12,102 nucleotides of DNA from an uncultured Anaerococcus sp. Lineage in GTDB: Bacteria > Bacillota > Clostridia > Tissierellales > Peptoniphilaceae. Location of the stretch: the NCBI GenBank assembly GCA_943913325.1, contig CALTXP010000045.1:1-12102 (forward strand), given 5' to 3'. A program made the translations under genes and the position numbers. The notes beneath the pieces are model-generated. The model was not told the origin of the DNA. It was given only the letters and a program-made list of their open reading frames with translations, and did not search any database. This document shows, piece after piece, positions 1 to 5,515 of this stretch; within the stretch, counting starts at the first letter, position 1; each line of letters begins with the position of its first letter.

Positions 1-15
1 AAAATATAAAATTTA

Positions 16-53
16 CCCATTTCGACCGGAGCAAAGCGTAGTGGAGAAATCTC
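16..53. repeat. Palindromic intergenic repeat fragment, GC-richer than its surroundings
   Basis: This short stretch is clearly richer in G and C than the AT-rich DNA around it. Its ends pair: ATTTC at 19-23 with GAAAT at 46-50, then CCG at 26-28 with TGG at 42-44 across a small bulge, with GCAAAGC near the tip. The reverse-complement core, containing CTCCACTACGCTTTGCTCC, resembles short interspersed intergenic repeats I associate with many Firmicutes genomes. That family assignment is from memory and untested. CCCATTT at 16-22 can also pair with AAATGGG at 93-99, which might mark a larger element. There is no open reading frame of note here. Confidence 0.45.
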
Positions 54-106
54 ATGAAATCCCTCCATGTATTTGTCATAATTATTTAGCCTAAATGGGA
101 TATAGC

Positions 107-159
107 TTAAATAAAATCTTAGTAAATTATGAAATACATTTTGTCTAAGTTTTATTTAG
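107..159. repeat. AT-rich inverted repeat upstream of the Nudix gene
   Basis: AAATAAAATCTTAG (109-122) is the inverse of CTAAGTTTTATTT (145-157), apart from one bulged T at 117. T108-A158 and T107-G159 extend the stem. The loop is about 22 bases. No clean T-run follows, so it is not an obvious terminator. A possible weak promoter overlaps its right arm: TTGTCT at 141-146 and TATACT at 162-167, with a short 15-base spacer. The arm could therefore be an operator or simply AT-rich chance pairing. The whole 1-230 leader holds no gene I can support. Confidence 0.35.
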
Positions 160-230
160 TTTATACTAGATCTTTTATAAATCTTATAAATAAGCTTAAA
201 GATGGGTAGAAATTCTATAGGAGAATTTTT

Positions 231-746
231 ATGGAAATATTGGATTTATATGATAGAGAAAGAATAAAGACAGATAAAACATATCAAAGAGGAACAGCTC
301 AACCAAAGGGATATTATAGACTAGTTGTTCATGTATGTATTTTTAATAGTAAGGCTCAGCTACTTATCCAACAGAGAACTTATAATAAAAAAATGCCAGG
401 CTTATGGGATGTTACTTGTGGTGGAGCTGTATCAACTGGCGAAACATCTTCAGTTGCCGCTAGTCGTGAATTATTTGAAGAGCTTGGTGTGACAATTAAT
501 TTTAAAAATATAAGGCCAAGCTTAACTGCAAATTTTGCTAATGGCTTTGATGATTTTTATGTACTTAATAAAGATATAGATATAGATAATTTACTCTTAC
601 AAGAAGAGGAAGTAAAAGATGCTAGATGGGAGAGCTTAGATGGAGTATTAAAGCTTTGGAGATCTGGTAAATTTGTATCTTATAAAGAGTCCTTTATCAA
701 ATTTTTATTTGAATTAAGTAAGGATAATAGATATGTCACAATTTAG
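231..746 (+). CDS. Nudix hydrolase (YfcD / IPP-isomerase-like fold group)
   Basis: This 171-residue protein has a perfect Nudix box, G-x5-E-x7-R-E-L-F-E-E-L-G-V, at residues 65-87. It provides the acidic metal-binding helix that hydrolyses a nucleoside diphosphate linked to another group X. The conserved lead-in RGTAQPKGYYRLVVHV (20-35), followed by QQR and LWDVTCGG, is typical of the Nudix group close to IPP isomerase. I see no isomerase catalytic cysteine motif, so hydrolase is the better call. The substrate cannot be read from sequence. The length is normal for a single-domain cytosolic member. AGGAG at 219-223 lies 7 bases before the ATG and supports this start. It appears monocistronic: it is followed by 159 non-coding bases and then a convergent gene. 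Confidence 0.88.
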   Translation: MEILDLYDRERIKTDKTYQRGTAQPKGYYRLVVHVCIFNSKAQLLIQQRTYNKKMPGLWDVTCGGAVSTGETSSVAASRELFEELGVTINFKNIRPSLTANFANGFDDFYVLNKDIDIDNLLLQEEEVKDARWESLDGVLKLWRSGKFVSYKESFIKFLFELSKDNRYVTI

Positions 747-752
747 GTTACA

Positions 753-769
753 AAACCTTATTAGGGTTT
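753..769 (+). terminator. Weak hairpin after the Nudix gene
   Basis: AAACC (753-757) pairs with GGTTT (765-769), plus a T-G pair, around a five-base loop, seven bases after the stop codon. Only a broken T-run (ATTATTAAAG) follows, so termination here would be inefficient. The rest of 770-876 is AT-rich, with a small ATTTTT/AAAAAT hairpin near 855-869 and no gene. Confidence 0.3.
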
Positions 770-876
770 ATTATTAAAGATATAAAAATTATTTACTTAT
801 CATTAATTTATTAATTTGAACTTGATAGCTTTGTTTTTTGGATTTTAATATATGATTTTTAATAAAAATTAAGTAT

Positions 877-906
877 AAAAATAGCTCGAAGTTTAGGCTT
901 CGAGCT
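877..906 (-). terminator. Rho-independent terminator of the DUF1858 gene
   Basis: A perfect 9-bp stem joins AGCTCGAAG (883-891) and CTTCGAGCT (898-906) around a 6-base loop. Read on the minus strand, it begins at the last base of the stop codon and is followed by ATTTTT (882-877), the expected U-run. On the plus strand it is followed only by TATTTATT, so any action on Nudix read-through would be weaker. Confidence 0.85.
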
Positions 907-1130
907 TATTTATTAAGTTCCCCAAGTAGGTATTCTGGATCCATTCCATGAACCATGCATGCTTCTTCTAATGTTTCATATAATGAAGATGGACAAGCTA
1001 TGCATCCCATACCTGCCATAAGGAGAGTATTTATTGCTTCTGGTTTAGCTTGGATAATTTCACCGATTAGCATATCAGTTGTAATCTCAACATCACCAGT
1101 TGTTTTCTTTGTATCTGTTGATTTTTCCAT
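906..1130 (-). CDS. DUF1858-family redox-disulfide domain protein
   Basis: This small 74-residue protein matches the DUF1858 family, named in TIGR03980 as the hybrid-cluster-protein-associated redox disulfide domain. Features seen are EITTDMLIGEII (15-26), the helix preceding MAGMGCIACP, a C43-x-x-C46 pair able to form a disulfide, and the trailing ETLEEACMVHGMDP. A third cysteine is C58. The first 13 residues are a charged, lysine- and threonine-rich tail outside the domain. The function is unproven; a redox or metal-centre role is inferred from the CxxC pair. No hybrid cluster protein gene lies in this window, so it stands alone here. AGAGGGGG lies about 11 bases upstream of the ATG and supports this start over the internal Met20. 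A strong terminator begins at its stop codon. Confidence 0.85.
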   Translation of the reverse strand: MEKSTDTKKTTGDVEITTDMLIGEIIQAKPEAINTLLMAGMGCIACPSSLYETLEEACMVHGMDPEYLLGELNK

Positions 1131-1153
1131 TCTCTATCGTACCCCCTCTTTAT

Positions 1154-1188
1154 ACTATAATGGTACTATCAAATTTTAATAATAGCAA
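1154..1188 (-). promoter_or_regulatory. Probable promoter of the DUF1858 gene
   Basis: On the minus strand two overlapping candidates exist. One is TTGCTA (1188-1183), a 17-base spacer and TACCAT (1165-1160). The other is TTATTA (1182-1177), a 17-base spacer and TATAGT (1159-1154). The first leaves a longer leader before the ribosome-binding site and is preferred. The hexamer TACTAT also occurs twice on the plus strand, at 1153-1158 and 1164-1169, exactly 11 bases apart. Confidence 0.35.
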
Positions 1189-1221
1189 GCTAATTAGTAG
1201 GAATTAAACTTCTATTATAAG

Positions 1222-1227
1222 TATAAT
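1222..1227 (+). promoter_or_regulatory. -10 box of the small membrane protein gene
   Basis: A perfect TATAAT at 1222-1227 precedes the gene starting at 1253. The would-be start of transcription is near 1234, just before GGAGG (1238-1242). No good -35 box is present at the right spacing; the best is TAGGAA at 1198-1203. The promoter is therefore weak or needs an activator. Confidence 0.4.
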
Positions 1228-1252
1228 AATACTAAAAGGAGGATTGGTCAAT

Positions 1253-1630
1253 ATGGAAAGTAATAAAATCGAGCAAAAAAAAGATTTATTAGATGAGATT
1301 TTAAAGCTAAGAGAAGATTTAAAAGAGAAAAATGATATGATAAATGACTTAGGATCTAGTATTTCTTTTATACATTTATTTATAGTCCCTCTAATAATTG
1401 CTGCAATTGTAACATTTATAACTATGAAGCTTTCATTATTTACTTCTAATCAAAGTGCAGGATGTTTTATAATTACTTTTATTATATGCTTGGCGTTTTC
1501 AACCTTTCTAAATAAGAATAGACTCAATAAAAGAAAAAAAGAGCTTGTTGAACAAAGATTAGCACTTCAAAAAGAACTTGTTGCTAAGGGAAAAGAACTA
1601 AGAGAGCTTGAAAAAACAATTGCAAATTAA
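1253..1630 (+). CDS. Small membrane protein, two helices flanked by coiled coils, unknown function
   Basis: I do not recognise the family. The 125-residue protein has a charged, heptad-like N-terminal segment (about 5-33), two hydrophobic stretches likely to span the membrane (about 37-57 and 70-86), and a C-terminal lysine/glutamate-rich helix (about 88-123). Together these suggest a membrane hairpin with both coiled-coil ends in the cytoplasm. A TTG codon at 1244 would lengthen it by three residues. However, GGAGG at 1238-1242 lies one base from that TTG and ten from the ATG at 1253, so the ATG is chosen. No terminator separates it from htpG. The htpG -35 box overlaps its last codons, so read-through into htpG is possible. 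It could be a scaffold or a stress-linked envelope protein, but nothing in the sequence decides that. Confidence 0.75.
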   Translation: MESNKIEQKKDLLDEILKLREDLKEKNDMINDLGSSISFIHLFIVPLIIAAIVTFITMKLSLFTSNQSAGCFIITFIICLAFSTFLNKNRLNKRKKELVEQRLALQKELVAKGKELRELEKTIAN

Positions 1631-1647
1631 GAGACTCTTAGTATAAT
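1620..1647 (+). promoter_or_regulatory. Vegetative promoter of htpG
   Basis: TTGCAA (1620-1625), a 16-base spacer and a perfect TATAAT (1642-1647) form a sigma-A type promoter. The -35 box overlaps the end of the preceding gene. The predicted start near 1654 falls inside the CIRCE operator, as expected for HrcA-repressed genes. Confidence 0.8.
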
Positions 1648-1648
1648 A

Positions 1649-1675
1649 TTAGCAGTCGTACTATTAGAGTGCTAA
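1649..1675. promoter_or_regulatory. CIRCE operator (HrcA binding site)
   Basis: The left arm TTAGCAGTC (1649-1657) and right arm GAGTGCTAA (1667-1675) are separated by exactly 9 bases. This matches the CIRCE consensus TTAGCACTC-N9-GAGTGCTAA in 17 of 18 arm positions. The only departure is G for C at 1655. It starts one base after the -10 box and overlaps the first bases of the AAGGAGG ribosome-binding site (1674-1680). HrcA bound here should block transcription of htpG until heat or protein-folding stress. Confidence 0.93.
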
Positions 1676-1684
1676 GGAGGAAAA

Positions 1685-3526
1685 ATGAAACAAGAGTTCA
1701 AAGCTGAAGCCAAAAAAGTAATGGATTTGATGATTAATTCTATCTATACAAATAAGGAAATATTTTTAAGAGAATTAATTTCAAATTCTTCTGACGCTTT
1801 AGATAAATTATATTATAAAGATTTAAAATCAGACAATGAAACTAATAAAGATGATTATTATATTAGACTCATACCTAATAAAGATAATAGAAGCTTAACT
1901 ATTATAGATACTGGTATTGGTATGAATGAAAAAGACTTAGTAGAAAACTTAGGAACTATTGCTAAATCTGGTACAGAAAGCTTTAAAGATTCAGTAGAAA
2001 ATTCTGATATAAAGGATCTTATAGGTCAATTTGGTGTTGGATTTTACTCAGCTTTTATGGTTGCAGATAAGCTAGAAGTAAGATCTAAGAAGTATGGAGA
2101 AGATACTGCTTATCTATGGCAAAGTGAAAATGCTAATGGTTTTGAAATTACAGAAATAGATAAAAAAGATCATGGTACAGAAATAACATTATTCTTAAAA
2201 GAAAATACAGAAGATGAGAACTATGATGATTATCTAGACCAGTATAGGATTGAAAATTTAGTAAATAAATATTCAAATTATATCAGATATCCAATTAAAA
2301 TGGAAGTTACAAAATCTCGCCTTGCTGAGGATTCTACAGAAGATGATCCAAAGTATGAACAGTACAAAGAGCTAGATGTTCTTAACTCAGATACACCAAT
2401 CTGGAAAAAGAATAAAAATGACTTATCTGATCAAGACTATATTAACTTTTATCAAGACCAGCACTTTGGCTTTGATGAGCCTCTTTCTTGGTTGCACTTT
2501 AATGTAGAAGGAACTGTAGAATTTAAAGCTATAATCTATATACCTAAAAAAGCTCCTTTCGATTATTACTCAAAAGACTATCAAAAGGGCTTACAATTAT
2601 ACACACATGGTGTAAAGATTATGGATAGAAGCGAGGACTTATTAGAAGATGCCTACTCATTTGCAAAAGGTGTTGTAGAATCAGATGATTTGACCTTAAA
2701 TATATCAAGGGAAACCCTACAACAAGATAGACAATTAAGAGTAATATCAAAACAAATCAATAAAAGAATCAATTCTCATTTACTAGATATTAAAGAAAAA
2801 GAACCCGAAAAATATGAAGAGTTTTTCAACGAATTTGGTAATAATATAAAGATGGCTATCTATGAATCTTATGGAGCAAATAAAGAAGAACTACAAGATC
2901 TTTTACTATTTAAGAGAAGAAAAGAAGATAAGATGGTTTCATTAAGAGAATATAAAGAAAATATGAAGTCAACTGATGAAGATATACTTTATGCAAGTGG
3001 AGATTCTATAGAAAAAATTAAAAGCTCTCCAGCACTTAATATGGTAGATAAGGATCGTGATGTAATCTTACTTGATCAACCAATTGATGAGTTTTTAATA
3101 AAAATGCTTAGTGAATATGAAGGTCTTAAGTTTAAGTCAATATCAGAAGAAGATGATTCTAGCGAGGAAAACTCCGATAGTAAAGATCTAGTAGAAAAAT
3201 TATTAGAAAGTCTACCAGATGATGTAGTGGACATTAAATTTACAGATAAGCTAGAAGATGTTCCATCAATGATTAAACAAAGAGGAGAGGTTTCCATAGA
3301 AATGGAAAAGGCTCTTAAAAATCAACCTAATGCACCAGAAATAAAAGCGGAAAAGGTATTAGAGATTAATAAAAATTCTAAAGCTTATGAGTTATTAAAT
3401 AATGCAGAAGATGATGATAAAAAGTCTGAAATTGCAAATTTATTATTAGATCAAGCAAAACTTATAGAAGGATTAGATATTAAAGATCCTGTAACTTATA
3501 CAAAAAATATTTGGAAATTAATCTAA
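1685..3526 (+). CDS. htpG: Molecular chaperone HtpG (bacterial Hsp90)
   Basis: This is a full-length Hsp90 homologue of 613 residues, close to the bacterial norm. The N-terminal GHKL ATPase domain shows the family blocks FLRELISNSSDALDKL (27-42, with E30 and N34), IDTGIGM (74-80, with D75), GTIAKSGT (90-97) and GQFGVGF (114-120). The middle domain carries LNISRETLQQ, with the conserved ATPase arginine at R342. A C-terminal dimerisation region follows an acidic stretch rich in Glu, Asp and Ser. It acts in the cytosol, remodelling client proteins using ATP. AAGGAGG at 1674-1680 fixes the ATG. A CIRCE operator lies directly upstream, so repression by HrcA is expected. The M18 aminopeptidase gene follows after 9 bases and is probably co-transcribed. 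Confidence 0.97.
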   Translation: MKQEFKAEAKKVMDLMINSIYTNKEIFLRELISNSSDALDKLYYKDLKSDNETNKDDYYIRLIPNKDNRSLTIIDTGIGMNEKDLVENLGTIAKSGTESFKDSVENSDIKDLIGQFGVGFYSAFMVADKLEVRSKKYGEDTAYLWQSENANGFEITEIDKKDHGTEITLFLKENTEDENYDDYLDQYRIENLVNKYSNYIRYPIKMEVTKSRLAEDSTEDDPKYEQYKELDVLNSDTPIWKKNKNDLSDQDYINFYQDQHFGFDEPLSWLHFNVEGTVEFKAIIYIPKKAPFDYYSKDYQKGLQLYTHGVKIMDRSEDLLEDAYSFAKGVVESDDLTLNISRETLQQDRQLRVISKQINKRINSHLLDIKEKEPEKYEEFFNEFGNNIKMAIYESYGANKEELQDLLLFKRRKEDKMVSLREYKENMKSTDEDILYASGDSIEKIKSSPALNMVDKDRDVILLDQPIDEFLIKMLSEYEGLKFKSISEEDDSSEENSDSKDLVEKLLESLPDDVVDIKFTDKLEDVPSMIKQRGEVSIEMEKALKNQPNAPEIKAEKVLEINKNSKAYELLNNAEDDDKKSEIANLLLDQAKLIEGLDIKDPVTYTKNIWKLI

Positions 3527-3535
3527 GGAATATTT

Positions 3536-4918
3536 ATGGAATATAAAAGAAAAAATGTTTGGTTAAATATTGATGATAGTAAAAAAATTAAGTTAGAAGA
3601 AATATCCAAAGACTATATAGATTTTTTAAATGTTTCAAAAACTGAAAGACTTGCTACAAAAGAAATTATAAGACGTGCCAAAGAAGCTGGATTTAAATCT
3701 TTAGATGAAAAAATTGAAAGTGGAAGTCTTAATTCTGGAGATAAGGTCTATGCAGTAAATAAGAATAAGGCGGTAGTTTTATTTGTAATCGGAAGTGAGG
3801 ATTTAGAAAAGGGGATGTCAATAGTTGGAGCTCATACAGATGCTCCAAGGCTTGACCTTAAACCAGTTCCCCTAGCAGAAGATTCATCTATAGCTTATTT
3901 TAAAACTCATTATTATGGTGGCATAAAAAAATATCAATGGACAACAATACCCCTTGCACTTCACGGAGTAATATTTACTAAAGATGGAGAGAAAGTAGAA
4001 GTTTCTATTGGTGAAAATGATGATGAACCAGTATTTACAATATCAGAGCTTTTAATCCATTTATCAAAAAAACAAATGGATAAGCCAGCTAGAGAAGCTA
4101 TAGAAGGTGAGCAGTTAAAAGTTATTGTAGGATCTATACCATTAGATGATAAAGAAGATAATCCAGTTAAGAGGAATATTTTAGAAATTCTTAATAAGAA
4201 GTATGGAATCATCGAAGAAGATTTTATAACAGCTGAATTTGAATTGGTTCCAGCTATAAAAGCTAGGAATGCAGGTCTTGATAATTCTATGATTATAGCT
4301 CATGGTCAAGATGATAGAATTTGTACCTATTCAACTTTAAATGCAATTTTTAATATAGAAAAGCCAAGCAGGACGGCAGTAGCTTTATTTGTCGATAAAG
4401 AAGAAATAGGTTCCTATGGATCTACAGCTATGACAAGTCAATTCTTCGAGAATACAGTCTTAGAATTATTAAATATTAAAGATAAGGCGAATTTAATTGG
4501 CCTAAAAAGAAGCTTACAAAACTCCAAAGTATTATCAGCAGATGTAACTTCAGCCTATGATCCAAACTTTAAAGACGTTTCAGAAATAGATAATTCAGCA
4601 CAATTTGGATGTGGAGTAGCCCTAACAAAATACACAGGTAGTGGAGGTAAGGGTGGATCAAATGATGCCAATGCTGAATACTTACAAGAAGTTAGATATG
4701 CCTTTGATAAGGGAGAAGTAATCTATCAAACTGGTGAGCTTGGAGCTGTTGATGCAGGTGGTGGTGGAACTATAGCCTTTATACTTGCAGAATATGGTAT
4801 GGATGTTGTCGATTGTGGTACACCTGTTATAAGTATGCACGCCCCAACTGAGCTAGTAAGTAAGGCCGATCTTTATCAGACAGTAAGGGCTTATAAAGCA
4901 TTTTACGAAAATATTTGA
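3536..4918 (+). CDS. M18 family zinc aminopeptidase
   Basis: This 460-residue protein matches peptidase family M18 (aminopeptidase I type), dinuclear zinc enzymes that remove N-terminal residues, often acidic ones, from peptides in the cytosol. By family pattern the expected ligands and catalytic residues are all visible: H100 and D102 in VGAHTDAPR, D249 in AGLDNS, E289 and E290 in DKEEIGSYGS, D336 in ADVTSAYDP, and H435 in MHAPTE. The glycine-rich GSGGKGGSNDANAEY block is also typical. The length is that of a clostridial M18 enzyme. AAGGAA, overlapping the htpG stop codon, serves as ribosome-binding site. The 9-base gap and absence of a terminator put it in one operon with htpG, hence probably heat-inducible. 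Its stop codon lies inside a -35 box of the downstream veg promoter region. Confidence 0.95.
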   Translation: MEYKRKNVWLNIDDSKKIKLEEISKDYIDFLNVSKTERLATKEIIRRAKEAGFKSLDEKIESGSLNSGDKVYAVNKNKAVVLFVIGSEDLEKGMSIVGAHTDAPRLDLKPVPLAEDSSIAYFKTHYYGGIKKYQWTTIPLALHGVIFTKDGEKVEVSIGENDDEPVFTISELLIHLSKKQMDKPAREAIEGEQLKVIVGSIPLDDKEDNPVKRNILEILNKKYGIIEEDFITAEFELVPAIKARNAGLDNSMIIAHGQDDRICTYSTLNAIFNIEKPSRTAVALFVDKEEIGSYGSTAMTSQFFENTVLELLNIKDKANLIGLKRSLQNSKVLSADVTSAYDPNFKDVSEIDNSAQFGCGVALTKYTGSGGKGGSNDANAEYLQEVRYAFDKGEVIYQTGELGAVDAGGGGTIAFILAEYGMDVVDCGTPVISMHAPTELVSKADLYQTVRAYKAFYENI

Positions 4919-4943
4919 CATATAATTTATTAAAAAGTATAAT
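4915..4943 (+). promoter_or_regulatory. Upstream veg promoter, perfect sigma-A consensus
   Basis: TTGACA (4915-4920), a 17-base spacer and TATAAT (4938-4943) match the consensus at all twelve positions with optimal spacing. The -35 box contains the stop codon of the M18 gene. Predicted transcription starts near 4950. It is the first of two such promoters, with equivalent positions 40 bases apart. Confidence 0.8.
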
Positions 4944-4949
4944 AAACAG

Positions 4950-4967
4950 TCATCTTGACATTGATGA
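4950..4967. promoter_or_regulatory. Small dyad across the downstream veg -35 box
   Basis: TCATC (4950-4954) and GATGA (4963-4967) are inverse copies separated by 8 bases that include TTGACA of the second promoter. The position suits an operator, but five-base arms can arise by chance. Confidence 0.25.
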
Positions 4968-4983
4968 TAATTTGCAGTATAAT
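4955..4983 (+). promoter_or_regulatory. Downstream veg promoter, perfect sigma-A consensus
   Basis: TTGACA (4955-4960), a 17-base spacer and TATAAT (4978-4983) again match the consensus at every position. Transcription should begin near 4990, giving a leader of about 25 bases with GAGAGG (5001-5006) before the veg ATG. Confidence 0.9.
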
Positions 4984-5014
4984 GCTTATTAGTATTTAAT
5001 GAGAGGATGATTGA

Positions 5015-5254
5015 ATGGAAGAAAAGTCAGTAGATGACATCAGACAGGAAGTCAAAAAAAATATCGGTAAGGAAGTAATTTTGAAAGCTGATATGGGTAG
5101 AAAGAGAATTAAAACTAGAACAGGTGTCATTGTAGATGCTTTTCCAAGTGTCTTTACTGTGAGGGTGAACAATGATTTCGATGTTGAAAGAACAGTATCT
5201 TACTCTTATTCAGATATATTAACATCGACTGTGGAGTTATTATCTGCAGAATAA
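5015..5254 (+). CDS. veg: Veg family protein
   Basis: This 79-residue protein matches the Veg family (formerly DUF1021), known from Bacillus subtilis. The family marks are IGKEVILKADMGRKR, then RTGVIVDAFPSVFTVRV, and the closing SYSYSDILTSTVEL, all in the same order and at near-family length. Known members are small beta-rich cytosolic proteins, produced in large amounts and linked in B. subtilis to biofilm regulation and spore outgrowth; the molecular mechanism is not settled. GAGAGG lies 8 bases before the ATG. The gene has its own two consensus promoters and its own terminator, so it is a strongly expressed single-gene unit. Confidence 0.93.
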   Translation: MEEKSVDDIRQEVKKNIGKEVILKADMGRKRIKTRTGVIVDAFPSVFTVRVNNDFDVERTVSYSYSDILTSTVELLSAE

Positions 5255-5298
5255 ATTAAAAAAGAACTGTTGCAAGTGCAGCAGTTCTTTTTTAATTT
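5253..5298. terminator. Long bidirectional terminator between veg and the lipoprotein gene
   Basis: Bases 5253-5274 pair with 5277-5298 over 22 positions, with a single T-G wobble (5270 with 5281). The core is GAACTG/CAGTTC, flanked by A6 on one side and T6 on the other. The U-run therefore follows the stem in both directions, ending veg on the plus strand and the lipoprotein operon on the minus strand. Confidence 0.93.
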
Positions 5299-5304
5299 AT
5301 AATA

Positions 5305-5505
5305 CTAATTTGAATCAGAATTTTTTAAATAATTATCATCATTATTATCTTCTTCTAATTTTTCTTTTTCATTATCTACAGTGGACTTATCTTTATCTAC
5401 TTCAATTACAGTAGTCTTAGTTTCAGTAGGGTGAACTTCTTCTTCTTTTTTTTCACATCCTACTAAGGCTAGAGTAATCATAGCAAAAGTTATTATTTTT
5501 TTCAT
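5305..5505 (-). CDS. Small acidic lipoprotein, unknown function
   Basis: This 66-residue protein begins MKK, then a hydrophobic helix, and has a lipobox LVGC with C17 as the lipidated residue, so it should be a membrane-anchored surface lipoprotein. The mature 50 residues are almost entirely charged or polar (Glu, Lys, Asp, Asn) with no recognisable domain, and are probably disordered. Frame extension to an ATG at 5511 is possible. AAGGA lies one base from that codon but seven from the ATG at 5505, so the shorter start is chosen. The ribosome-binding site overlaps the stop codon of the MATE gene, which places it last in the operon and suggests translation linked to the transporter. A direct partnership with the transporter is only inferred. 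It may equally be a degenerate or fast-evolving remnant. Confidence 0.75.
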   Translation of the reverse strand: MKKIITFAMITLALVGCEKKEEEVHPTETKTTVIEVDKDKSTVDNEKEKLEEDNNDDNYLKNSDSN

Positions 5506-5515
5506 ATTCATTTCC

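Noticed and set aside
747..876. Possible small RNA or hidden gene in the gap after the Nudix gene
   Set aside because: The region is AT-rich with weak hairpins, no promoter-terminator pair and no open frame with a ribosome-binding site.
955..1179. Plus-strand open frame of 74 codons
   Set aside because: It is the antisense shadow of the DUF1858 gene, which has a recognised domain, ribosome-binding site and terminator on the other strand.
3076..3297. Minus-strand open frame of 73 codons inside htpG
   Set aside because: It is serine- and leucine-rich antisense of the acidic HtpG C-terminal region, with no ribosome-binding site or family match.
3961..4212. Minus-strand open frame of 83 codons inside the M18 gene
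   Set aside because: It is an antisense shadow of a well-conserved coding region.
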